From assembly GCA_002633005.1 (NCBI GenBank), contig NMRA01000345.1:205864-269863 (forward strand): a DNA stretch of 64,000 nucleotides. Reading direction: 5' to 3'. The notes beneath the pieces were generated by a model. It worked only from the letters and a program-made list of their open reading frames with translations. It was not told where the DNA came from and made no database searches. Each line of letters begins with the position of its first letter. The stretch's first letter is position 1. This DNA is from Phoronis australis (lineage: Eukaryota > Phoronida > Phoronidae). Positions 12,201 to 19,535 of the stretch are shown here, piece by piece. Position numbers and translations under genes: made by a program.

Positions 12201-15200
12201 GAGCCTCTGCGACTCGACCAGTTGTTAAAAGGTTTAAGTGCGGCTATCTTATCTCAACTGCCCAGCGTTGCTCACTGTACCCATTGCGTGAAACATCCCA
12301 GCCACCTAGCTGTATATAGACTATTGTCAAAGTACAGATAGGTACCACTGTGAGTTGAGCTACGAGGACTTGGAATGACCAATGACAAAAACAGTAAAAT
12401 TTTCAAGGTGATGCCAGTGTTCTCCACGACCACTTTTAACGTGTCGCAGCGTCCTGTTTGGCTAAACGCGCGTCCTGTTTAAATGTCCCGCGTCCTGTTT
12501 AAAAATCCCGCGTCCTGTTTAAAAATCCCACGACCAGTTTAAACATATAGCCCTGGACTACTTTGTAAAAAAAGGTGTCATGGTCATTAATAAGGTCTTC
12601 ACTGGTTCAAATCACCCTTGACAGCAACTGGCCATAGCCCATTGAAAATGAATAAAGGCCAAGTGGTCAGTTGTGGATAGCCTAATCACCGGTCTCACTC
12701 AAGCGGCAGACTGGGCAGCTAGTCTATTTATGGTGTAATGCGGCATGTAAATAATCTCTCAATTATCTACTTAATTCATCTGGAACAACTAGTTATAGTC
12801 AATTGAATTTAAACAAAGGCCCAGTGGTACCTATAGGCCTAATCCACTACCTTCTCACTGAGGTGCAGTCGGACATGAAAGTCGCTGATTGTTAGGCCTA
12901 GGCTAGGCCTATTCGCTTTTGAAGTCACCTTTTTGTGTTCAGTGGACAACTAATATTACCCATGAAAATAATTAAAACTTGGTGGTTAGTTCTTCGAAAT
13001 ATATGTTGTCAGCGAAGTATATGTTGTCAGCAAAGACACCACTGCGCAGCAGTTTAGACTACGGCCATCTTCTGGGAGGCCAGAATTTTGGTTTTCGTAG
13101 CACATTTTTTCAACAGGGCTCGACATAACGAGCTACAGGTCGCATTTGCGACTTGAAATTTGAAAATGCGAGCTGAGATTTTTGTCAGCTCGTATAAAGT
13201 CGCAAAATGCGACCTGGAATTTCCAACGAATGCGAGCTGAGTTTTTACACTTCTCAACAGATACCCGTCAAATACGAATCACCTCTTGTTAATCCGATCG
13301 TTGTTTGGTTGTTGCCAAATACAAGTTCAAAAGAACACTAACGGAGAACAGCCCTCCCGATGACTTGTAAGCAAGCCAGTCGCGTGAACATGGGATATGC
13401 AGAATCGATCTTTGACGCGTTTCATTGGCTAACACTTTCGGCCACTTTTGTAAATTCCCGGATTCGCCGAAGAAAGTTTCGGGCCACTGCTTAACACGTG
13501 ATAAAACTTCACAAAACAACGGTGTTTNGATGGTTCTCATTGGTTGTTGTTTGTGTACTTCTCACGTAGATGAATATTATTGGTTACTTTTGGTGTAACA
13601 GACTATTGAGATTGACCGAGTTCATCTCGTTGCCTTATAAGGAGTTTCGTATGCAGCATGAACATTAAACCTATGGCGCATACTCCCTCTAAAAATCTGC
13701 CAAGCATTCGCTAACTCAACTTCGGTGGCCGTGCGTGACGTTTGCGATTTCGGGGGAGTATTCCGAGATTTGGGACAGCGAATAACGTCACTGAGTAAAG
13801 TTCAAAATATACGTCTCGTGCTGAAAAATTGTAGCCAAAGTCACGTGCTCTCATTGAAGTCACATGGTGATACCTCGCGAAATCTCACAGAGTCTTGTTT
13901 ACTTGGCGTAGTCCTTACATTAGTGAACTCCATCCTGGCTTCCGTTACCAATTGACATGCGCATTCTACATACTTTAATGTCGTCTGCCGCGGGAAGGCG
14001 AAGGATCGCTAAGCCTAAGGATTATTTTAAAAACCGAGTGATGTTTCAGATACTGACGTTGACTCAGATGCAGATACGACAGATAATCCAGGACTGGATG
14101 ATGGTGATGTTGCCGGGCTCGGTCAACAAATCGCAAATATCCGTGTCACGAATGGTACAAACCGACAACGTCAGACATCAACAATACAAATGAATAAAAA
14201 GTTGAATAAACACAGTTATTTGGTTGCACTACTGTGCATTGCTATTAAAATGCGTGGGTAAAAATTAGGTGCACACTGGCTTATGAAGAACGTTGACCGC
14301 CGCGCGGTTCCGGCACGTTGCAGTTTTTACGCGTGCGACCTGTTTAGATTTTCAGATGTGGAGAACACTGGATGCATCGTTCCACACTCATCTTACCCGT
14401 TGTAGAGATTTAAGGGAAAAACAATCTAATAAACATCACTTCCGTGCATAAATCTCTGCCTTCTGTAACAACGAAAAGTCTATCGTAGTTTTGAAANATC
14501 TATTTTGGCGGGTAAAAATGGCGGGAAAATTTTGCGACCTGGCATTTACGAATGCGAGCTGGATTTTGAAAATACGACCTGGGATTTTGGCTAGGTCGCA
14601 AAATGCGACCTGGCGATTTTAATAGCGTCGAGCCCTGAGCAACAAAGTTTGTTCTGAAATTCAGTTTGGAGGTACCAAAATACTAAAAAGTTTTAACGAA
14701 ATGAAACTAGTTCCGATTATTTGTTGTGGCATGTGCGCAACCTTGTTGGAGAAGAATCGTTGACTGAAGAATCAGTAAAAAAAGAAAATGGCCAATAAGT
14801 GACACTATATTTCATGATGCATTACATCGGACCACAACTTTAGCAGCAGAATAACATTTTTGTCCGATTTTATTTGATCAGGTTTTATGACATCGAGGCA
14901 AATTTGTACTCCTAGCATACAGCTTTGCACCCAGGCTAGCGGCACTGCCGCCAGCACCACTGGTCATTATTACAGCTCCTGATTTTGAGAACAATGCAAT
15001 CACTGAATAACAGGCCTAAATTCAATGCAGTGGACAAGACTGGTTCCCTGAGTCAGGGACACTTCACACATGTATTCGACAAGTGGCAGTGCATGGCAAG
15101 TTCTCGTATAGGCAATGACCATCGCCTCTGTTGGCCCGAAGCAGAGGCGATGTAGAGGCTATAGGCGCTCTGTACGCCGGAAGCTTTTCGGCGAATTATG

Positions 15201-16338
15201 CCTCGCACCGACTAAACCATCAAAGTCACGTTGTTACAAATACCTTTTGCGCATAGAGGAACACCTTAGGAGGTTGTCGATGTGTTTAATTCCTTCCAAC
15301 TCGAACAAATACTCCCGTTATGAAACTTTTTCCTCGAGCAGTCCCTATTTCAGTTCCCAAAATCGTGAACTCAACTTTTTCATTTTTTTAACAAGGCCGA
15401 AGGTCAGAAGTTGCGGACCTACCGGCGAACTTTGAAAGCTGAAATTCCCGCCCTTCGCGTACGTGCTGCCGGGAACCAGCCGTGCATTTGCCGTGTTGTT
15501 AAACATTAAAATGTCAAATATGTGCAAAAAGACTATTAAATGTCATATCAACAGCATTTGTTTTTATCAAATACAAACAATGATTCATTGAAATACAATC
15601 AGTTTCAAGTAACGCCAATTAAAGACAAGTATAAGTGGTGGCATTTTGGAAACGAACATTTGACTGCCAAGACCGCAATGGCTCACCTTTGGCCTATTTA
15701 AAGATTGAGGTCATGAATTGGAGCGTGCGCAGTATAAAAAAGTTGAGTTCACGATTTTGGGAACTGAAATAGGGACTGCTCGAAGAAAAAGTTTCATAAC
15801 GGGAGTATTTGTTCGAGTTGGAAGGAATTAAACACACCGACAACCTCCTAAGGTGTTCCTCTATGCGCAAAAGGTAGTTGTAACATCGTGACTTTGATGG
15901 TTTAGTCGGTGCGAGGCATAATTCGCCGAAAAGCTTCCGGCGTACAGAGCGCCTATAGCCTCTACATCGCCTCTGCTTCGGGCCAACAGAGGCGATGGTC
16001 ATTGCCTAGTTCTCGTAGAGATTTGCGTTTTCTTGAGCAGACCTACGAACGCAGCCCAGGTAAAAATCTAGAATTACACTTGATCAGCAGGTGCATTTTA
16101 CACCATACGACGCGAAAAGTTACTAGTACCAGCAATCACATTAACACATACTTTCAGTTATTATTTCTAAGAGTAAAATTGCTCAGCAGTGGCCCTGACG
16201 TGCAACAGTAACAAAATATCAAAAAACGAGCGAAAATTCAGACCGGAAATCTGCGCGCTTTACCTGGTTTCGACTGTAAGGTTTATCTTGGTTCCGACTT
16301 TTCTTAGCCTTTATCTTCCCACCAGCGTCGGAATCCAT
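1..16338 (-). CDS. nup153: Nucleoporin Nup153, 5' part of gene (13 exons, runs off left edge)
   Basis: Nup153 is a nuclear-basket nucleoporin. In known orthologues the N-terminal part targets the protein to the pore and basket, RanBP2-type zinc fingers bind Ran, and a C-terminal FG region binds transport receptors. Seen here: 13 exons with consensus GT/AG borders and compatible phases, totalling 2,212 coding nt (737 codons plus 1 nt). Markers in order: a short basic N-terminus; a predicted amphipathic stretch beginning SLLNRIKDSVKEVL; QSPFYPGKTTYGGA, nearly identical to vertebrate Nup153; SSTAKRILETLEKM; an SGGKMKRE block; FNF/FLFSSP motifs; two GSVMD(I/V)L repeats; and a W-x-C-x2-C-x10-C-x2-C zinc finger at residues 708-727. 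The start is the ATG at 16338; exon 1 begins MDSDAGGK. The remaining zinc fingers and FG domain lie left of the window. The exon 3 donor is ambiguous by 6 nt. Confidence 0.95.
253..933. other. nup153: nup153 intron sequence, no feature seen
   Basis: This is the intron between exons 12 and 13. No repeat with clear ends and no extra in-phase exon was found. Confidence 0.6.
934..1854. repeat. 460-bp direct duplication either side of a single N
   Basis: Bases 934-1393 and 1395-1854 are the same 460 bp with only about four differences. The N at 1394 sits exactly between them. The unit spans most of nup153 exon 12 plus part of the following intron. Confidence 0.9.
1129..1393 (-). pseudogene. Second, 5'-truncated copy of nup153 exon 12 (probable assembly duplicate)
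   Basis: It encodes the same residues as exon 12 from PVDVSK onward and has the same GTAAGC donor. The first 18 nt and the acceptor are missing because the copy stops at the single N at 1394. As it stands it could not be spliced in. It most likely reflects two unmerged contig ends or alleles; a real tandem exon duplication is possible but less likely. Confidence 0.75.
1590..1872 (-). CDS. nup153: nup153 exon 12 (two GSVMD(I/V)L repeats)
   Basis: The acceptor is CTCATTCCCCAG and the donor is GTAAGC; length is 283 nt, phase 0 to 1. It begins EFKFTSPVDVSKLAKAKAK, then GLQPAVELKAGSVMDILGK followed by GVKPAAELVTGSVMDVLKK, two tandem versions of the family motif around EILKEGSVLDILK that precedes the zinc fingers. 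Most of this exon is repeated at 1129-1393 across an N. Confidence 0.92.
1918..2151 (-). mobile_element. tRNA-derived SINE, copy 1 (intron 11)
   Basis: On the minus strand there is a tRNA-like head with box A TGGCCTAGTGGG (2128-2139) and box B GGTTCAAGTCCC (2084-2095), a body with CCTTTGAGTCCAGCTAG, and a 3' tail with GGCCTGCGCACGTCTGGTA. The 9-bp target-site duplication AATCACATG is at 1909-1917 and 2152-2160. It sits inside nup153, in the same transcriptional orientation. The tail matches the LINE at 41.8 kb. Confidence 0.9.
2161..2901. other. nup153: nup153 intron 11 remainder, no feature seen
   Basis: AT-rich intron DNA; no exon or bounded repeat recognised. Confidence 0.55.
2902..3159 (-). 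CDS. nup153: nup153 exon 11
   Basis: There are 86 codons, phase 0/0. It starts VEAPDLPTGVTLP and contains FNFTPLF and FLFSSPIKK, matching the family's LP-x-ISLP, FNFSSP and FKFSSP motifs. The acceptor ends in AAG (TTTCTCTGTTTGAAG), which is less common than CAG but accepted. The donor is GTATGG. Confidence 0.92.
3160..3986. other. nup153: nup153 intron 10, no feature seen
   Basis: Open frames here on either strand lack family similarity and fit no splice phase. Confidence 0.55.
3987..4068 (-). CDS. nup153: nup153 exon 10 (28 codons)
   Basis: The acceptor is GTGGCTGTTTCAG and the donor is GTGTGT; length is 82 nt, phase 2 to 0. It encodes VTAKSGGKMKREKTQHYS and then an acidic MEDEDM, corresponding to the vertebrate GGGKMRRERTRF...EEEM segment. 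Its phase is exactly what is needed to link exons 9 and 11. Confidence 0.92.
4515..4672 (-). CDS. nup153: nup153 exon 9
   Basis: The acceptor is TTATTTGTCCAG and the donor is GTAAGG; length is 158 nt, phase 0 to 2. It encodes a Pro/Ser/Thr-rich basic segment with VSRRTTPRPASVGRHYL. It is poorly conserved in sequence, but it is in phase with both neighbours and in the right place. Confidence 0.87.
4673..6440. other. nup153: nup153 introns 7-8, mostly featureless
   Basis: These are introns either side of exon 8. At 4919 the words CAGGGTTTGGAAAGACC and CATGACA recall the start of the TIR element at 8869, which may be a decayed solo end. Nothing else could be bounded. Confidence 0.45.
5553..5615 (-). 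CDS. nup153: nup153 exon 8 (21 codons)
   Basis: It encodes PSSYNRRPAYLRQSAS and ends TPSE, matching the NRSVYFKPSLTPSGE region of the vertebrate protein. The acceptor is GGTTCATTTCAG and the donor is GTAGGC; phase 0/0. Confidence 0.9.
6441..6500 (-). CDS. nup153: nup153 exon 7 (20 codons)
   Basis: This short exon encodes DARKIPSNQSSLEDS and continues the family's DAKRIPS segment directly after exon 6. The acceptor is TATCACAACAG and the donor is GTGAGT; phase 0/0. It is too short to appear as an open reading frame on its own. Confidence 0.92.
6555..6578. repeat. (CAAC)6 microsatellite in intron 6
   Basis: Six perfect CAAC units just upstream of the exon 7 acceptor as read on the gene strand. 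Confidence 0.95.
6699..6824 (-). CDS. nup153: nup153 exon 6
   Basis: There are 42 codons, phase 0/0. It encodes SSPARRQVKVKQL and then SSTAKRILETLEKM, matching the vertebrate SSTARRILQSLEKM segment, and ends TPLA. The acceptor is TTCTCTTTCAG and the donor is GTACGC. Confidence 0.95.
7029..7151 (-). CDS. nup153: nup153 exon 5 (FYPGKTTYGG signature)
   Basis: There are 41 codons, phase 0 at both ends. It contains QSPFYPGKTTYGGA followed by a basic stretch and APYQ, a run almost unchanged from vertebrate Nup153 and the strongest family identifier in the gene. The acceptor is CCTATTTTTCAG and the donor is the weaker GTTTGT. Confidence 0.96.
7368..7610 (+). mobile_element. tRNA-derived SINE, copy 2 (intron 4)
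   Basis: Head: box A-like TGGCCTGGTTG from 7383 and box B GGTTCGAGTCC (7426-7436). Tail from 7526: CAGGTGATCAGTGCAATGGG onward through GGCCTGCGCACGTCTGGTAC and a T-rich end. The TSD AATGACGACTTGT is a perfect 13 bp at 7355-7367 and 7611-7623. It lies antisense to nup153. It is the same family as copy 1, in opposite orientation. Confidence 0.95.
7943..8076 (-). CDS. nup153: nup153 exon 4
   Basis: The acceptor is CTTTTGTTTTCAG and the donor is GTAAGT; length is 134 nt, phase 1 to 0. It encodes a Ser-rich stretch with SRTLWSDESS. The tryptophan context resembles the LWSPE segment of the vertebrate protein upstream of the FYPGKTTYGG block. Confidence 0.88.
8523..8717 (-). CDS. nup153: nup153 exon 3
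   Basis: The acceptor is CATTTGCAG. The exon encodes GDDNVSESSDVSNSVV followed by a charged, probably helical stretch. There are two possible donors six bases apart, both phase 1: GTGAGA (exon to 8523, preferred as the stronger match) or GTAGTG (exon to 8529). The difference is two residues, and transcript data would decide. Confidence 0.85.
8869..9377. mobile_element. 509-bp TIR element, 6-bp TSD (intron 2)
   Basis: The ends are CAGGGCTTGGAAT and its reverse complement ATTCCAAGCCCTG, flanked by AAATCC at 8863-8868 and 9378-9383. The right half carries several CCGCGGAAA/GCGGAAAT words. There is no transposase ORF, so it is non-autonomous. Termini beginning CAGGG and a short TSD suggest a hAT-like origin (inference). 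A related left end lies at about 12365. Confidence 0.82.
9384..10065. other. nup153: nup153 intron 2 remainder, no feature seen
   Basis: No bounded element or extra exon recognised. Confidence 0.5.
10066..10468 (-). CDS. nup153: nup153 exon 2
   Basis: The acceptor is TTGTCATTTCAG and the donor is GTGAGT; length is 403 nt, phase 0 to 1. It opens with SLLNRIKDSVKEVL, which aligns with the conserved predicted amphipathic segment following the vertebrate Nup153 N-terminus. A low-complexity Ser/Pro/Thr stretch follows, and the exon ends near GRATPIENG. It is separated from exon 1 by a 5.8-kb intron full of transposable elements. Confidence 0.93.
11261..11831. mobile_element. 571-bp TIR element, 5-bp TSD (intron 1)
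   Basis: The left end is CAGTGCTCGACG and the right end, read inward, is CAATGCTCGATT; both sub-termini contain TTTGGTGACCTG. The flanking TSD is GAGAT (11256-11260, 11832-11836). No ORF of note. The CARTG termini and 5-bp TSD would suit a hAT-like group (inference). The ends resemble the CAGGGCTCGAC ends at 13114 and 14637. Confidence 0.75.
11741..11806 (+). repeat. Three ~22-bp tandem units inside the 571-bp element
   Basis: Units share AGTGGTCGCATTGGCAAC with one substitution in the third. Confidence 0.9.
12450..12545 (+). repeat. Five 20-21-bp sub-terminal repeats (CGTCCTGTTTAAAAATCC)
   Basis: Units begin at 12450, 12471, 12491, 12511 and 12531 (the last diverged to CGACCAGTTT). Sub-terminal arrays of this kind are typical transposase-binding regions; that role here is inferred. 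Confidence 0.9.
13114..13252 (+). mobile_element. Solo end of CAGGGCTCGAC family (left)
   Basis: It starts CAGGGCTCGAC, then alternates GGTCGCATTTGCGAC, GCGAGCTGAG and GTCGCAAAATGCGACC words in both orientations. The mirror-image end is at 14520-14637. If the two belong together the element is 1,524 bp, but it would overlap the 12415-14370 element without nesting, and no matching TSD is seen. Confidence 0.6.
14520..14637 (-). mobile_element. Solo end of CAGGGCTCGAC family (right)
   Basis: It contains GCGACCTGG, AATGCGAGCTGG and GGTCGCAAAATGCGACCTGG, and ends GTCGAGCCCTG. It lies just outside the right TIR of the 1,956-bp element. Confidence 0.6.
14638..14800 (+). repeat. Old dispersed repeat, also at 29955-30175 and 35880-36160
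   Basis: The shared run includes TTCTGAAATTC, a stretch TGAAAC..CCGAT.ATTTGTT, ATGT.CGCAACCT and AAGAATC.GT.AAAAAA. The third copy is inverted in part. Function unknown; divergence suggests age. Confidence 0.65.
15109..16008. mobile_element. 900-bp foldback element, 272-bp arms, 9-bp TSD (intron 1)
   Basis: The arms 15109-15380 and 15737-16008 are inverted copies differing at about half a dozen positions, with a 356-bp loop. The ends are TAGGCAATGACC/GGTCATTGCCTA. The TSD GTTCTCGTA is at 15100-15108 and 16009-16017. Long arms with a 9-bp TSD fit a non-autonomous Mutator-like (MULE) foldback. Both arms are open in the same frame (91 residues shared), but that is a by-product of the inversion and resembles no protein I know. 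Confidence 0.9.
15120..15152 (+). repeat. Hairpin inside each foldback arm
   Basis: CATCGCCTCTG pairs with CAGAGGCGATG across an 11-nt spacer. The mirror copy is at about 15965-15997. It sits 11 bp from the element end. Confidence 0.9.
16264..16338 (-). CDS. nup153: nup153 exon 1 (start codon)
   Basis: There are 25 codons, MDSDAGGKIKAKK onward, ending in CAG before GTAAAG. The short basic, glycine-containing N-terminus resembles vertebrate Nup153. The exon ends in phase 0 and joins directly to exon 2. The ATG lies about 100 bp downstream of promoter-like motifs, and no upstream in-frame ATG is needed. Confidence 0.88.
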
Positions 16339-16500
16339 GATTAAATATACAATTACTTATGTCAAGCCAAAATGCACGGTGTGTTTCAAAATAAAGTAAA
16401 AACTACACCATTCTGAAATCACGTTTATGCTGAAAAGATGGCGGTTTCTTCGCAATTGTTGATTGGTTAAAAATGTATAGCACGTGACTTCATTGTCAGC
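16339..16500 (-). promoter_or_regulatory. nup153: Putative nup153 promoter / 5' UTR
   Basis: Directly upstream of the start codon are a YY1-like CCGCCATCTT (16435-16444, read on the gene strand), an inverted CCAAT box at 16462-16467 and a CACGTG E-box at 16481-16486. There is no convincing TATA box. This is a common layout for housekeeping genes. The transcription start is not determined; YY1-type motifs often lie close to it. Confidence 0.55.
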
Positions 16501-17378
16501 AGTACACTCTCTAGGACGTTTTCGGAATTAAATTCATTACAGCAAAGACATGTCGTGCAGACAAGCGGTTTATTCGATTTTTTTTCAAAAGCAAGCAGAT
16601 TAGTTATAGAGAAACGTTCGCCCTAACCTCATTCCAACAGTACAGGCTTCGTGAATTAATCATTAGAACCCACATGTAACTTGTGTGACTGTGAACATAG
16701 GCGGATTTAGGGGGGGGGGCAGGGGCCCGGCCCCCCCCTTGGCTGCCGCAAAAAATAATACAGTAAGAGCGTAGGGAAATGGTGATTTTATTAATTAACC
16801 CCGGTAATTAAAATTATACGGATGAAAAAAGATTTAAATGTGTGCAGTTTTAGTGTTGGGGGGGGCTCAAATCCAATTTCAAGTGTCAAATTCGGAACAC
16901 GGCGCATCCGTAACGGAGCTATGGCTAAGTATAGGCTCTCCCGCGATATCCCAGGCGACCGGCAGTGGCGCTGCGCACTACGACTCCGTTTCCGTCGTCT
17001 GCTCCACTGTGCAATGAAGAAAATTTACTTCATTTTTAAAGAAAATGGAATCTGAGTGACGATGAAAAAACAGAAGCTGCTGGCAAGTTGTGAATTTTAA
17101 TCGAAGCCTTAGTGAATCACTCAGAATGGCGCAATACTCTCTTTGTCAAACCTTATCATAAGACGATTTCCAAAGCAATCCCGTCATTATTGCCAACACG
17201 AAAAACTGGATTTGGTCTTTTGGGCATTTGAAGACTATTTCAAATACGACAAATTTGTTAAGAATTGATGGCACAAAATATAAAACGTGTAATACGCATT
17301 ACAAAAAGAATTAGGTTTCGCGCGCAAACGCTGTGGACCATAAAGAAGTAGGTCTTTTAGTATAAGATTAGTAGTTAA
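16501..17378. other. Intergenic, with a C/G-homopolymer repeat at 16699-16815
   Basis: From 16699, AGGCGGATTTAGG leads into poly-G/poly-C and then CCTTGGCTGCCGCAAAA and TAACCCCGGTA. The last part is repeated at 48181-48262, which ends in GATCCGCCACTG. GGCGGATC with homopolymer G is a frequent end of hAT-like elements in invertebrates (inference). No gene seen. Confidence 0.5.
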
Positions 17379-17984
17379 GAGGCAGTCCATATAAAAACCA
17401 GTAGATTTTCAAAAATCAGTCTATACGTCAAAATTTAAAACAACTTCATTTTTTGTACATGGGTAGGTATCCTAACAAAAACCCAAATGCCAAATTTTGT
17501 GCACTCAATGACCCCTAATTTCGCCGCTGGAGCATGATAACACAAATTGGCACAATTGGGCATATTAGCCGTCTCAAAAATCGCATGTTTTCAGCAACAA
17601 AAGTGAATAACATACAAAATAGATCAAAAGCTATATTTTGGTGGCTGAAATAACCAACGTATGCTGTGCATAATTCTGTGTCATTTATTAAAGTTTTGTG
17701 CTAGACAGGGGAGATAATCCACAGACCACTTTTTGGGGCTAATTTTAGTGGCCATTTTTGTGACCTTCTTACTGCCATAAAACACCTTGTAGACTTATGT
17801 GACGTTTTGAACATACAGTTAAAGAGTTAGTCTTGATGACTAAGCAATAAAAAATCTTGCCTCAACTATGCATTTAAGTAAAAATTGTCTTGCAAAACTG
17901 TCTATTTTCATAGTTTGGAAATGACGAGCAGAGTTTACAGACCGGCCATTTGAACAAACTTTTAGGCAAGAAGTCTGCTTTAAA

Positions 17985-18300
17985 TAGTTATAGAAACCAA
18001 GTCTAAACTCTTTCAAATGAAAACAAGATGTTTTCCGGGTTTATTACGCGGCTAGTATCAAAACTGAACCCGATGACCTTTGCCCACTGAGGGATTCAGT
18101 TGAGGTTAAGCATGAGCATATATAAAAAATGTACGTGTAACCCCGGCTCTTGTATTCTTTCATTTCTTTTACATTATCAAGTTAATTTAAACACTCTGTA
18201 GAACTTTTAAATGGAAATAAATGCCTTTAAGATTAAAGGAGTAAGAATTGATATTTGTAATGACTGGTTTTGAGAGAAGCAGGTGCATTTTAAAAAGACA
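17985..18300 (+). repeat. Leader of the zinc-finger ORF, second copy at about 35505-35785
   Basis: Both copies share GTCTAAACTCTTTCAAATG-like, GATGTTTTCCGGGTTTATTAC-like and GAATTG.TATTTGTAA..ACTGGTTTTG words in the same order and end near AAGACAAAA. So the region upstream of the ATG at 18303 is repetitive, in keeping with a multicopy unit. Identity is moderate. Confidence 0.6.
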
Positions 18301-18302
18301 AA

Positions 18303-19535
18303 ATGGCGGACGATGGGTCTTCATGTTCCTTTAGAGTTTATTCTGCATAAAATCCGATCACAAAAGCTTTGTGCTTTAACGAGTTATGTCAAAGACACCA
18401 CTGAACATTTGAGATACAGGAAAGTACCTCACAAAACAAGGCCTGTGCCAGAGCCTACGGACTCGTGCTACCCAGAGTCGGTGAATTTCTGACTGAACAG
18501 GACCCGAGTCATGGAAGAGTCAGGTAATGCTGGATGTTACCACTCTGCTTCTCTCCTCCTGAACGTAACAGCCTTGTCAAATTCTACCGGCATTTCTGTT
18601 TCGAGATATGACTTAAGTGAAAGTCGGAATGGAAAAGATCTCTGTGATCGCCATCGCTCCACTCAAACAACATGCAAAGTACTTTGTAGCCGAAGGTAAC
18701 AATATCATAAACTTTCTGGATTTGAAAGAAGCATTACTTTCCAGTGGCCGTGTGAGGGGATGTTATGTGTATGCATGTTCAGTCGATGCAACAAAGTCTT
18801 TTCCAAAATACTCAGTTCCTGGTATAAGCACATTCCCAAATTCCCACTATTCCACCCAAGGAATTCGCGTGTGGAAATCATTCCATGTAGGTGACGGTAA
18901 GTCGTCTTACAAATACTGAGAAAATGGGAAACCTATTTCTCTAAAATACACTAACATCTCTAGACATGGCGGATTTTCAACACCAGGAGTTAAGGTTGGC
19001 ATTGTATCTAGTGAAGAGCCTCAACAAAAGTTCCCTTGTACCCAGCAAGGTTACTCGAAATTTTTGCTACAGACGCAGAACTAGGTCAGCATTTGGATGT
19101 GGGTAACCACTCTGAAATTTTACAGAGGGAAACCACGTATGACCACATCGCACGAAAGCGGTCAGAAATGCTCTCAGATGCAAGAACCGGAGCGTCATTT
19201 GAGGCAGCCTCAGAGTACAGTGTGGATGAGACGAATGCTGAAGCAATAGGTTAGGCTTGAAAAAAGGTAAAATGGCAACAAGATTTTCAGCAAAGGTTAA
19301 GAACTTTCTGACGAACATATTCGATGAAGGAGATAAGTCAGGTAAAAACGTTCATCCTCGGAAGTGCCAAAATGGAGAAAACATTACGAGAACCCACTGT
19401 GAAAGTGTTTACCTGTGATGTTAAGCGAATCGCAGATTGGTGGATTTTTTCGAGGTTGTCTGCAGCAATGTTTCTGCTGAAGATGCTGTTATGTCGTCAG
19501 ATTTACTGAATGAAGTGGTAAATGAGCTCAATTAA
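18303..19535 (+). pseudogene. Broken C2H2 zinc-finger / FFSRL-type multicopy ORF
   Basis: An ATG in good context (AAAATGGCG) opens MADDGSSCSFRVYSA and then stops. Further frames continue piecewise: an SFPKYSVPG..STPGVKVGIVSSEEPQ stretch, a finger QKFPCTQQG..FATDAELGQHLDVGNH (C2H2, second Cys now Tyr), ATRFSAKVKNFLTNIFDEGD, a CD..IADWWIFSRLSAAM segment resembling QI-x-FFSRLSA, and a final SSDLLNEVVNELN stop. At least four frameshifts or stops. Similar intronless ORFs recur in marine invertebrate genomes (from memory). Its function is unknown; it may be transposon-encoded. Confidence 0.6.

Larger units (their letters stand above)
12415..14370. mobile_element. 1,956-bp TIR element, 5-bp TSD (intron 1)
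   Basis: The perfect 13-bp inverted ends CAGTGTTCTCCAC are at 12415 and, reversed, at 14358-14370. The TSD is GATGC at 12410-12414 and 14371-14375. The sub-terminal motif CCTGTTTA is repeated on the left and present once, inverted, near the right end. No transposase could be recognised, and an N at 13528 interrupts it. It contains one end of another family (13114). Confidence 0.78.

Noticed and set aside
15115-16002. Two similar ~100-residue open frames on opposite strands
   Set aside because: They are the two arms of the foldback element read from each end; no protein family is recognised and there is no independent coding signal.
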